64,000 nt of DNA from Bettongia penicillata ogilbyi (lineage: Eukaryota > Chordata > Mammalia > Diprotodontia > Potoroidae). Numbering within the stretch: position 1 is the stretch's first letter; each line of letters starts with the position of its first letter. This document shows positions 21,775-32,635 of this stretch, one piece after another. Under the pieces are notes generated by a model that saw only the letters and a list, made by a program, of their open reading frames with translations, ran no database searches and had not been told where the DNA came from. The DNA is taken from NCBI GenBank assembly GCA_023548195.1, contig JAJHZJ010000311.1:8752825-8816824 (forward strand), written 5' to 3'. The position numbers were made by a program, and so were the translations under genes.

Positions 21775-23642
21775 TTTTCTTATCTCATTACTATAGTTAG
21801 CATTTCTAGTAGAATTTTGAAAATAATGTTGCTAATAGACAGCTTGCTTCACCCCAATTTTATTGAAAAGGATTCTAATTTATAACCATTACAAAAATGT
21901 TTGTGTCTTAAAAATAGTTAATACTTATTTTCAGAAAAGCTCCACTTATTCCTATGCCTTCTAGTCTTTTTTATAAATAGTGTGTATGTCTGTAAAAAGC
22001 TTTTTCTATATCTATTGATATAATCAGATGATTTTTTGTTGTTTTTGTTAATGATATGGTAAATTTTGCTTACACTTTTCCTAACATTGAACCAGCCCTG
22101 CAAATTCTGCTATAAATTAAACCTGCTCACGATGTCTGATCTTTGTGATAAATTGCTGTAGTCTCCTTGAAAAATTCTAATTAAACTTGTTGTGTCAATG
22201 TTCATTAAATAATTTGATATATAGTTTTCTTTCTCTATTTTTGTCCTTCCATATTTAGGTATCATAACCATATTTTTGCCATAGAAAAAATTGGCAGGAG
22301 TCTTTATTTTTTGGAATAGTTTACATATTTTGGAATTGTTTTGTTAATGTTTGATAGAGTTCATTTGTAAGTCTATTTGCTTCTTGTGTTTTTTTCGTAA
22401 GCTGCTTATTCATGTCTTTTTCAATTTCTTTTTTTAAGATACAGTTATTTTAAGTATACTATTTCCTCTGTGCTAATTTGGATAATTAATATTTTTATAA
22501 ATATTTTCCATTTTATTTAAATTGTCAGCACTAATTTTATTTATTAACTTAATTTTTTACTTTCAATTTTATTGATCTCTTAATTTTTAGGATTTCTATT
22601 TTTGTATTTAGAGATTGTGACTTTATTCTTTTCTACTTTTTTAGTTACATGACCTCTTCATTGATCTGTTCTTTTATTTAGAATAAGATCATTTATTTTA
22701 TGATTGTTTTTTAATCTATACTTCCAAGGCCCTTTATTTAATATAATTTTAGTGTCTTATAGTTCAAAAAGAATTCTTTTGGTATTTGTTTTTCTGCTTT
22801 GTTTGTGAGGTTTTTCTGCTCTAATACATTGTCAATTTCTGTAAAAGTGCCATATAAAGCTAAGAAAAAGACATTCCTTTCTATTCACATTAATTATTCT
22901 CTGGAGATCTATCATATATAACTTTTCTAAAATTCTATTCATCTCCTCAACTTCTTCCTTACTTATTTTATGTTTTGATTTATCAAAATATGAGAGGGAC
23001 CAAATTAGTTCCCTAATTAGTATAATTTTACTGAATGTTTTCTTCTGTAATTATTCATTTTACTTTTCCTTCAAGAATTTGGATGCTATATAATTTGTAG
23101 CATATGTATGTGTATATAGCATATATGTATACACATATAATATTGATGTTTATTATTCTATTGTCTATGTTACCTTTTAACAAAATGTAATTTTTCAAAA
23201 TTTCTCTTTTAATTAGGTCTATTTTTTTGTTGTTTTTTTTTTGTCTGAGGGAATGGTTTCTGCCTTTGCCTTTTTTTTAACTTCATCGAAAGCATAATAA
23301 ATTCTGCTCCAGTCCCTTATTTCAACTGTGTGTATCTTTCTGTTTCAAGTATGTCTCTTGTAAGCAGTATTTGTTAGATTCTGTTTTCTAATCCTTTCTG
23401 CCATCTGGTTCCACTTTATGGGTGAGTTCATCCCATTCATATTCACAGTTGTGATTACTAACTATGCGTTTTCCCATATTTTATTATCTTTTATTTATCC
23501 TCTTTTTTTTCTTTGCACTCTGCTTAGGAGTCTACTTTCTTCTGACCATTGAGTGCCTTAATCTGCCCTCCCTCTTTTCATGTACCCCTTTCTCTTAGCC
23601 CCTTCCCTTTTCTTCCTACTTCAACGTTATATAATATGAATT

Positions 23643-23730
<88 letters not shown>

Positions 23731-25523
23731 CCTCTCTCTCTTCTTCAGTCTTTGGATTAGTACAGATGAGAATGATGTCCAAATGTTATCTCCTCCCTTT
23801 CGCATTTTCCCTTCCATTGTAAAAATTCTTCCTTGTGAGACTTTTATGTGAGAAAATTTCTCCATTCTTTCCCTCCCTTCATTCTTGTTCTAGTCTATCC
23901 ATCTTTTTTTTACCTATTTATCTTTTGAGACCATCACAACACAATAGACTTACATCCATGCTCTTTGTCTAAATAGACTTCTTTTAGCTACTTTAATGAT
24001 GATAAAGACCTTAGCAGATTCACTTTATTTAGCTTCTTATGATTTCTCACTCATAATTACCTTTTTATATTTCTCTTGAATTTTCTGTTTGAATTTCAAA
24101 TTTCGTATTCAGCTCTAGTCTTTTCATCAGGAATGCTGAGGAATCCTCTTTTTCATTAAATGACATACTCCTGCCCTGCCCCCCCCCAAAGGATTAAACT
24201 GAATTTTGCTGGGTAAATTATTCTTAGTTTTAATCCAAGCTCCTTTATCTATTTTCTAGGTCAGTTGGTTTTTTTTTAGAAATATTTCACAATTTCTATT
24301 TTTAAAATGTTTTTTTAACATAATTTTTTTTTGATGTAGCATGGAATCATTAGCTTCCAAATGACCAATTCTAATTTTTAAGGAATAGTCTTTAGTGAGG
24401 TTTTGTACCATTTTTTAAAACATTTGACCAATTCTGATTTTTAAGGAATTATTTTTCAGAGTTTTTTTTCCTTCCTTTACTGTACTTTTCTCTTTTTGCG
24501 ACTTTTTTGCTTTGCTCTCATTTCTTCCCCAATTTTTTCCTCTACCAGTCTTATTTGATTTTTAAAATATTTTTCTTGTTTGTCTGTTTTTTGTAGTTCT
24601 AGGAATTTTGGGGGGTCTTGTGTACAATCTCCATTTTTTTTAAGGTTTTCCTTGTAGATATTTTCAAATCATTGTTTTCTTCTGAGTTTGTGTCTTGAGC
24701 TTCCCTGTCACTATAGTAACCATGGTCATGTCCTTTTTTGTCATTTGCTCATTTTTCCAGACTATTTCCTCACTTTGTACTTTATGTTGGAGGTTTTATC
24801 TATTTACTTCTGAAAATGGTGTGTGTGTGTGTGTTTGACTCTTCTGAACTTCTGACTTTTATGTTCTGTTGCTTTCACAGCTAGTTCTGGGGTCCTGTTA
24901 TTTTTTGGTGCTTCCACAGTGATATGATATGGGGAGAAGTGGGGTCACTATTTTTCTGTTCTTTGCTGTGATCCTTACTCTATACCCATGCTCCCTTGTG
25001 ACTTCAACTCATCTCTGCCCTGGAACCATGACTGCCACCCAGGTAGGGCCCCTGGTCCCTTGAGACCACAAGCAGTTTTCAATAATCTACAATTGTGACT
25101 TAGAACTGAGTAACGGGCAATTGAGTTGACAAATGACTACTGGTTCTGTGTCCTGTACTAGCTCAGGGATGCTCCGTAGTCTCTTTCTGACCAGCTATTC
25201 AGTCCCCTTTCTATATCTCAGTGATGAGTGCTCCCTGCTACTGCTAAAGCTGCTACTGTTTTTGCAGTCATCACTGCCTCCGAGACTCACAGATAATGTG
25301 ACATTCACCTCTCATTCTCTTGGTAATCCCCCAAACCCCTGTCTTCATACTTCTCTTTTTTAGTGATCCTGAGCTGGAAAAAAAATGACTCACTTTGAAT
25401 TTTTGGTGGTTGAACTGCTTAGAATTTGACTGATACACTTTGAAATATATATTTAGAAGAGAATTTTGAGAGAGCTAAGAAAAAAAAAATGTTCCATTTG
25501 CTCTGACATCTTGGTTCTGTCCC
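21775..25523 (-). mobile_element. LINE-1 reaching its 5' end (L1-B), decayed
   Basis: Reading the minus strand from 25523: a 5' UTR starting with GGGACAGAACCAAGATGTCA, which keeps the YY1-type CCAAGATG core near the first bases as in other mammalian L1s; an ORF1 remnant (about 24090-24800); an inter-ORF region (about 23500-24090); endonuclease and RT remnants of ORF2 (21775-23480). The 3' end is missing beyond the RT. The plus strand at 22083-22110 shows 'aacattgaaccagccctgcaaattctg', the RT hallmark in reverse. The long (TC)n at 23648-23747 lies in the inter-ORF region. No frame is intact. Confidence 0.85.
23648..23747 (+). repeat. (TC)n tract of about 80 bp, in L1-B
   Basis: Pure TC over about 80 bp followed by CCCTCCCTC. 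All frames are open through it on both strands, which produces spurious Leu/Ser and Arg/Glu proteins. Confidence 0.97.
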
Positions 25524-26824
25524 TTCTTTCATTCATTCTTTGACATTAATATGAATGAGTATAATGAAGATAAGGTATCTTTACAGAATGACAGAATATC
25601 TGAGTTGATACAGAATTCATTAGCCATTTGATCTGATCGATACCTGAACAAGAATTAATTTTCCAGGATATCTAACATATGATAACCTAAACTGTGATCG
25701 AAGACCTCTAATGAGGAGGAAACTGCCATGTCCTGATTCAGTTCATTCTACTTTTAAATATCTTTAGTAGTTAGCAAACAAGTTAACTGAAAACAAGTAT
25801 AGTCACATTGGACATTAACCTGCTGGGACATTAACCTCTGTTTAATTATACATTAGCTCTGACATAGCTATCTATTAAAGTGAAAAAATGAGTATTGACC
25901 TGTCTCATGGGAGGTTGTGTGAAATCACTAATGATGGCAAAAACTCTGTTAAATAAATGATAAACAATTTTAATGTGCCTTGTAAATGATGACATTTTGT
26001 GACAATAGTCTAGCCTTATACTGTGAAACATTTCAAGACCTGAGTTCTTTTCAAGCCTGTTCTTGTTTTCCTTTGGAAAGCCCATGAGTTTGGTATACCA
26101 GGTAATTATGTGATATTATAGAAGTGTTATATCTTGGAAGGAAATGATTGATTACTTTGTTCCCAAAAGCCTAGTACAGCTGCCATGGTTCCACTTGTCT
26201 GCCCTTCAGAAAAGGAGACTTTCTCTCCGTGATTCCAATTGCCAAAACATATTCCCCACTAGGCATCTTGATTCTTCACATCCAGAGACATTGTCATGAT
26301 GTTGGCTAGTGAGAGGTCAGAGCAAGGTATTTGTTATTTTTTTTTCCAAAGACCAAAATAAGGAGCAGATAAGAGTTGTAGATCTATCTTTTCAAGTATG
26401 ATTTCTACTCAGTCATATCCTTCTATGGCCTCACATAAACATGAACAACTGCCAACAGAGAATATAACAAGGCTGATGCCAGCAGGAGGAAATTGTTTCC
26501 CTAAGTGATTTTGTATTTAGAAACCTCTAGTATTGAAACGAAATCAGAATTATGAAAGAAATTTCATGGATGCAGAATTGGACAAGCACTATGAGAAAAG
26601 AAAAATAAAGTATCAGTTCAGGACTAGATTTGAAATTATAGGCAAAGTATACACAAAAACGCCCACATACACACACAATCATAACTAGAGCAAAATGACT
26701 AGAGTTTTGCCTAAGGGCACTGGAATATAGAGGCTCAGACTTTGCTGCCATCCCTATACTTCACATTTAGTCACATACTCAGCATTGGGTTGCAAACTTT
26801 ATAAGCACATTTAGCAGGTAAGTC
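25524..26824. other. Unique sequence, no gene recognised
   Basis: No repeat family or exon could be assigned. Short minus frames at 25846-26085 and 26527-26751 lack recognisable motifs. Confidence 0.5.
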
Positions 26825-27035
26825 TCCATGTGTGTACATGAATGTGTGTATCCACACACATATATGTATGCACATACAATGCACATACATGGCACAAATT
26901 GCATATGAATACACACATATACACATGAGTTTATTCATGCAAATACATGTAAATGTGTATTGTGCATGTGCACACGTAGACATGTGTACACATATGCATA
27001 TACGTGTGTATGAATATGTTTGTGTGTGTATGCAG
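26825..27035 (+). repeat. TG/CA/TATG-rich cryptic simple sequence
   Basis: A 210-bp run of alternating purine-pyrimidine steps (TGTG, CACA, CATATG). It opens Cys/His/Ile-rich frames on both strands that are artefacts. Confidence 0.9.
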
Positions 27036-27384
27036 TTTTCCATCCAAGTCTAGACTTTTAGTTTATCTCTTCTCCCTCTGAATAGTTTCAGAAAGGATCA
27101 TAGTCTGAAACTGGGAAAAAATGAACGACAAGGAAGAGCTACACTGAATTCTTAATTATGCTGAGGATGTTTAACCAGTTTGTAGTTTCTTTCCTTCCTC
27201 TCTCCTTTATATTTCTATCTTTTGGTTACCATTATAGGAAGAATAAGGAGATAGATTTGATTGGGGTATAATTGTAACTAAAAGCTTCCATGACATCTTG
27301 GTATAATTCATCTATTTTGATTATTGATATTACTACTTATAGTTTCTTATATGTTTCTACTTATATGTTTCTTATATATCTGAG

Positions 27385-27480
27385 CTTTAAGGAGGCACAG
27401 TAAGGAGTAGAAATAGTGTTAGAGTCAGAGGACCTGGATTCATATCCTCCCTCTGACACAATCTGCAGACCAGATAGAGT
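27385..27480 (+). mobile_element. tRNA-derived SINE head
   Basis: 'ggcacagtaaggagtagaaatagtgttagagtcagaggacctggattcatatcctccctctgacac' matches the SINE head through the B-box. It stops where an L2 begins. A MIR-type tail sits just after that L2 (28030-28095), so the two may be halves of one SINE. Confidence 0.6.
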
Positions 27481-27489
27481 GATCTTCTC

Positions 27490-28025
27490 TTAGTTCCTCA
27501 TACAAGGTACTCCATCATCTCCTATCAATGTGCCTTTGTACTGCCTAGCATCCCTTCCTTCCTTATCTCTACCTCATAGAATCCTTCTTTGAGACACAGC
27601 TCAAGTACTACCTTCGAAATAAAGCCTTTCTTGATTCCCTTCGAAAGCTAAAGCCCTCCTCTCTCCATAATACCTTGTATTTTGCCAGTCTGTATTTATT
27701 CAAAATATAGTTGTTTTTTATAAACTTATATTTGTACAATTTGCCTTGAGAGAATGTAGGCTACTTGAATAAGGAATTAATTTCCTTCCTTCCCTCTCCT
27801 CCTTCCTTCCTCCCTCTTTCCAATTCTTCTCTCCACTCTCCCCCTTCCTTCCTTCATTCCTTCCTTCCTTCCTCTCTCTGTCTCTCTGTCTCTCTGTCTC
27901 TCTCTCTTCTCTTCTCTGTCTGTCTCTGTCTCTCTGTCTCTATCTCTCTGTCTCTGTCTCTCTCTCTCTCTCTTTTCCTTGCTTAGCACAGTGCCTGACC
28001 CAAACATTTAACACATTAATTGATT
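27490..28025 (+). mobile_element. LINE-2 3' end split by a pyrimidine microsatellite
   Basis: 'gacacagctcaagtactaccttcgaaataaagcctttcttgattccc' and 'ataccttgtattttgccagtctgtatttatt' are L2 blocks. The tail 'gcttagcacagtgcctgacccaaac..attaattgattgattga' reappears after the microsatellite at 27781-27975. Confidence 0.8.
27781..27975 (+). repeat. (TTCC)n / (TCTCTG)n pyrimidine tract
   Basis: TTCC-type units followed by TCTCTG-type units, expanded inside the L2 tail. Confidence 0.95.
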
Positions 28026-28029
28026 GATT

Positions 28030-28095
28030 GACTGAGGGGATTTAAATACATGGTCCTCCAAGGTCCTTTTAGCTTTAGATCTATGATCCTAAGAT
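28030..28095 (+). mobile_element. MIR-type 3' tail
   Basis: 'tggtcctccaaggtccttttagctttagatctatgatcct' matches the plus-oriented tail of MIR-type repeats. Confidence 0.5.
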
Positions 28096-29884
28096 CTTAT
28101 GATCCTATTACTATTGTGCACGGCACAATGCCAAAAATTCAAATTCTGCTCAATGAAATGGAGAAATCATACAATGTATTCTCAGTCATGCCTACCACAC
28201 AATCAATCTAAATCACAGTTTCAGAGGGGAGATGGTTTTCTGATACAGAGAATGACAGGGATAATATAAAGAATAGATGTATGACAATAAGTTTTTAGGC
28301 AGCACAACAGAAATATCTTCTTTGGGGTATTTGTTCCATTTGGAAACACTTAAAATCAGCCTTTGAAAGCATCACCAGGGAGGTCTCTGATGCAGAAAGA
28401 CTTATTTTGTTTCTTGGCATGGAATATTGTATATTTTTTCAGATTAGAATCTTAAGCAGGACTATGTGACTTTGAGAGTTTTCCACTTGTAGTGTTTAGG
28501 GATCCCACCCCTAATTATCACATGAGTTTGTATGATGCCCTCAATATCTACCTTTTCTAGGAAAATCCAGAGAGGTTAGTTCTGTGTGTGTATTTCCGTC
28601 AGAACACAAAAGTTCCATTAGTTTCTATTTCTTCATGGATATTAGGATGGAAGAAAGGAATTGATAAATTAATCAAATTGCTGCTATAGCTACTAATTAG
28701 AACTGACCCTGGATTAGACTAATGGAATACAAATTTGACTCTAAGGCCCTCTTATTATTGCTCTTATGGAACATACTCTGGAAAAGGATACACCTTAACC
28801 AGCAGCTTTGGAATGAACACAGTAGGGGCTCCCTGGAGTCGCTGAATGTGTTAGTGCTTTTAGTTTCTCCACAAGGAAAGAGATGCCTCAGGATGGAGGA
28901 CTCAGGAAATCGGATTGTTTTAAGTATTACTAATACATACTTCAAATGATCTGGACTGCCAGAAAGCTTTTTAAAATACATAGCTAGTCATGCATATTAA
29001 TGTACCTGTCCCAGTTAAAAATTCCGTTATGAAAAAGTAGTGAGAACTTTTGATTATAAACTATATGCAGTGCCCTGATTAATGCTTTAGCTACTAAATG
29101 GCTGCTTATGATGGAAGATTGAGAACTGGCATAAGCTCATCTTTACCTGGGAAGGAGAGAGGTGAAAGCCTTAAGAGTTTTCTAACTGTTTTAAAAAAAT
29201 CTTGTAAAGTTGAATACTTAGAGCATAACAGTTTTTAAGAGATAACCCGACGGTTTTTACCACAGCTGCTCTTTACAAGGTCTTTTGTCTTAAAATTTAT
29301 ACCTCACATTTTCCCTATTCATGAAATTGTTCTCATTTTCTCACTTTCTCTCCATTTACCTCATCTCTTGTTGGCCTTTAGGAGTCTGAATCTTTTATTT
29401 TTCTCCCTCAGCACTTTCCTCATGGAAATTATAGTTATTTAAAGAAAATAAAGAATGAAGCCTGGGAGGAAGAAACACAAACCATGCGATAAAAGGTGAT
29501 TTTCAAAATGTACTTTCTTGTTTTTGTTTTGAGATATTACTTGTACTTTCAATTGCTATCCTTTCTTGAGCTACCTTACTTACAACGAATAGTCAAGAGG
29601 GAATGGAGCCCTGAACACTAAGGACAAAATGAAAAAATATACGTCAGAAAGCCATAAGCTGCCATTTACTGAATGCCACATGATCAGGACAGGAAGGAGA
29701 CTAGACATACATCTTTGAGGAGAAAACTTCTCTCCTATGGTGACTGAAAAGGGTGATTTATGGACTTTGTGGTAGATAGTGAAAGCATGCTTTTAATTCA
29801 CTCTTATCTCTAGTAACAGAAGTGTTACAGATTTCTTGATAATACCACAGATCTTTTCCCCTGCAACATCTTGATAGAAGTCAT
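28096..29884. other. Unique sequence, no gene recognised
   Basis: No assignable repeat. Overlapping frames on both strands at 28697-28981 have no recognisable motif and no splice context I trust. Confidence 0.5.
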
Positions 29885-30385
29885 AGAATCACAGAATTTT
29901 AGTTAGAAGGGATCTCATTGATCATCTTATCCAACCCAGAATGGGAACTTGCTACCTCACAAATAACACAAACCACTTGAGATAAGGTTGATTTTTTTTT
30001 CCTTGTTTCATGCTTAAATTTTAGTACTTGCAGTTCCTACTAGTGTTTTCTAGTGCCCTCGGGGACAAGCAGAATGAGTCTCCCTTAAAATACTTGAAGA
30101 CAACTATCACCCTTCTCATTTTCCCCAGTCATTTGTTATCCAAATCACATATCCTCAGCTCAACTGGTCCCCATAAAGCATCAACTCCAGGCTCTTATTG
30201 CCCTCTTCTAGAGTCCCTCCAGCCTATATAAATCCCTCCTACAATGGAATACAGAGCTCCAAATATGGTCCATTCAGGACAGAATTTTGTTTTTTTAATA
30301 TAATCCAAGATCACACTACCTTTTCCGTCTTATATTTCTTTCTTTTAGTTCCCTATAAGGTAATACCATTTCTTCTAGTACTTTC
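29885..30385 (-). mobile_element. CR1/L3-type LINE 3' end
   Basis: It begins 'catagaatcacagaattttagttagaagggatctcattgatcatctt', the reverse of the CR1 terminal block. The expected internal blocks follow ('gccctcttctagagtccctccagcc', 'cagagctccaaatatggtcc'), as in bird CR1 3' regions. The body is diverged. Confidence 0.65.
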
Positions 30386-30484
30386 CATTTTAATAACAGA
30401 AAAGAATTGGTTGGAACCCTCCACAACCTTATAGTACATTCAATTAAACACTTAAGAAACATAGCCAATAAATAATATTTATAT

Positions 30485-30495
30485 AGTTAGTCTTT
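30485..30495. repeat. Target-site duplication, left copy
   Basis: AGTTAGTCTTT, identical to 33488-33498. On the element's strand this reads AAAGACTAACT, directly after the A-rich tail. Confidence 0.9.
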
Positions 30496-30582
30496 ATTTT
30501 TTAATTTTAATTTATTTATTTATTTAAATTTTTTACATTCATTTTCACAAATTTTTGGGTTCCAAATTTTCTCCCCTTTTAT

Positions 30583-30606
30583 CCCCTCCCCCCACCCCAA
30601 TACCCC
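30583..30606 (-). other. G-quadruplex motif near the HAL1 3' end
   Basis: On the element's sense strand four G runs of at least four are separated by loops of four, one and one bases (GGGG-TATT-GGGG-T-GGGGGG-A-GGGG). Mammalian L1 3' UTRs are known to carry such G-rich tracts. A second G-rich polypurine stretch lies at about 30970-31055. Confidence 0.75.
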
Positions 30607-31531
30607 AAGCAATCTAATTTTCCCTATCTCCAATCTGCCCTCTCTTCTGTCATCTCTCCCTTCTCTTGTCTCCATCTTCTCTTTTCTCCTGTAGGGCCAG
30701 ATGACTTTCTATTCCTCCTTAACTGTATATCTTCTTTCCTAGTTGCAACAACAATACTAAACAGTTGTTCCTAAAACTTTGAGTTCCAAATTCTCCTCAT
30801 CCCTCCCTCCCCACCCATTCCCTTTGGGACAGCAGGCAATTCAATATAGGCCATATCTGTGTAGTTTTGCCAATGACCTCCCTGATAGTCGTGTTGTGTA
30901 AGACTAACTGGATTACCATCCCTCCTAACCTGCCCCTCATTGTTTCTCTTCTGTCTTTTGATCCTGTCCCTCCCCAAGTGTTGACTTCAAATTGCTCCCT
31001 CCTCCCTTTGCCCTCCCTTCCATCATCCCCCCCTTGCAATATCTCTTTCTCCCCCACTTTCTTATACTGTAAGATAGGTTTTCATACCACAATGAGTGTG
31101 CATTTCACTCCTTCGTTTAGTCAAATGTGATGAGGGTAAACTTCTTGTTTTTGTTTTTGTTTTTTTTTTTTTCTCAGCTCTCCTCTTTTTCCCTCCACTA
31201 AGAAAAACTCCTACCTGCCTCTTAAATGACATATAGTTACCCCTTTCCCTTTCCCTCCCCCTACATTTCTCTCTCACCATTTACCCTAGTTTCTTTTAAG
31301 GTATGGTCCCATCCTATTCAGTTCAATCTGTGCTCTCTATCTCTGTATGTGTGTGCATGTGTGTATGTGTGTGCATGCGTGTACATGTGTATGTGTGGTC
31401 CCACCAACTACCCAGATACTGAAAAGTTTTAAGAGTTACAAATATTGTCTTTCCATGTAGGAATGTAAACAGTTCACTCATGGTAAGTCCCTTAAGACTT
31501 CTCTTTGCTGTTTACTTTTTCATGCTTCTTC

Positions 31532-32635
31532 TCATTCTTGTGTTTGAAAGTCAAATTTTCTTTTCAGTTCTGGTTTTTTCATCAAGAATGATTGAAAGTC
31601 CTCTGTTTCATTGAAAGACCATATTTTTCCTTGAAGTATTATACTCAGTTTAGCTGGGTAGGTGATTCTTGGTTTGAGTCCTAGTTCCTTTGCCTTCTGG
31701 AATATCCTATTCCACACCCTTTGATCCCTTAATGTAGAAGCTGCTAGATCTTGGGTTATCCTGATTGTATTTCCACAGTACTGGAATTGTTTCTTTCTAG
31801 CTGCTTGTAAGATTTTTTCCTTGAGCTGGGAGTTCTGGAATTTGGCCACAATGTTCCTAGGAGTTTCTCTTTTTGGATCTCTTTCAGGTGGTGATCGATG
31901 GATTCTTTCGATCCTTATTTTGTCCTCTGGTTCTAGAATGTCAGGGCAGTTTTCCTTGATAATTTCATGGAAGATGATGTCTAGGCTCTTTTGTTGATCA
32001 TGACTTTCAGGTAGTCCCATAATTTTTAAATTGTCTCTCCTGGATCTATTTTCCAAGTCAGTTGTTTTTCCCATGAGATATTTCACATTCTCTTCCATTT
32101 TTTCGTTCTTTTGGTTTTGTTTGGTGATTTCTTGGTTTCTCATAAAGTCATTAGACTCCATCTGTTCCATTCTAATTTTGAGAGAGCTATTAAATTCAGT
32201 GAGCTTTTGAGCCTCGTTTTCCATTTGGCTCATTCTGCTTTTGAAAGCATTCTTCTCCTCATTGGCTTTTTGAACCTCCTTTGCCAATTGGGTGAGCCTA
32301 TTTTTCAAGGTGTTAATTTCCTCAGCATTTTTTTGGGTCTCCTTTACCAAGGTATTGACCTGTTTTTCATACTTTTGTTGCATCTCTGACATTTCTCTTC
32401 CCAGTTTTTCCTCCACCTGTCTAACTTGCTTTTCAAAATCCTTTTTGAGCTCTTCCAGGGCCTGAGCCCACCCACCACCCCCCTGGGGTGTCTGGGGTAC
32501 TGAGGCCCCGCCCTCCACGTCTTTCCCTGATGGCAGGAATACGTCCTCATCTTCGTCAGATCCGAAGGTCGGGATCATTTGCATTTGTTGGAAAAAACTC
32601 TCTAAAGTCTTATTTTTCTTCCCTTTTCTAGGCAT
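31532..32635 (-). CDS. LINE-1/HAL1 ORF1 protein, intact, 367 aa
   Basis: RNA-binding, trimer-forming nucleic acid chaperone of the LINE-1 ribonucleoprotein particle, expected in cytoplasmic RNPs. Layout: basic start (MPRKGKKNK); acidic patch around 26-31; Gly-rich linker at 52-55; long heptad-rich coiled coil at about 56-198; RRM from about 201 with DNLKIMGLPE (201-210) and PRNIVAKF (259-266); C-terminal domain with IRITQDLAASTLRDQRVW (291-308) and RITYPAKLSI (323-332), the counterparts of human IRLTADLSAETLQARREW and RISYPAKLSF. Human ORF1p is slightly shorter, at 338 aa. The start is the first Met of the frame, with A at -3 (AAAATG). Nothing is truncated. It is the element's only ORF; no ORF2 follows. 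This is a transposon protein, not a host gene. Confidence 0.95.
   Translation of the reverse strand: MPRKGKKNKTLESFFQQMQMIPTFGSDEDEDVFLPSGKDVEGGASVPQTPQGGGGWAQALEELKKDFEKQVRQVEEKLGREMSEMQQKYEKQVNTLVKETQKNAEEINTLKNRLTQLAKEVQKANEEKNAFKSRMSQMENEAQKLTEFNSSLKIRMEQMESNDFMRNQEITKQNQKNEKMEENVKYLMGKTTDLENRSRRDNLKIMGLPESHDQQKSLDIIFHEIIKENCPDILEPEDKIRIERIHRSPPERDPKRETPRNIVAKFQNSQLKEKILQAARKKQFQYCGNTIRITQDLAASTLRDQRVWNRIFQKAKELGLKPRITYPAKLSIILQGKIWSFNETEDFQSFLMKKPELKRKFDFQTQE

Noticed and set aside
31532..32635. The 367-codon frame as a domesticated host gene
   Set aside because: It is embedded in a complete element with 5' UTR, 3' UTR and target-site duplication, so it is an ordinary transposon ORF1.
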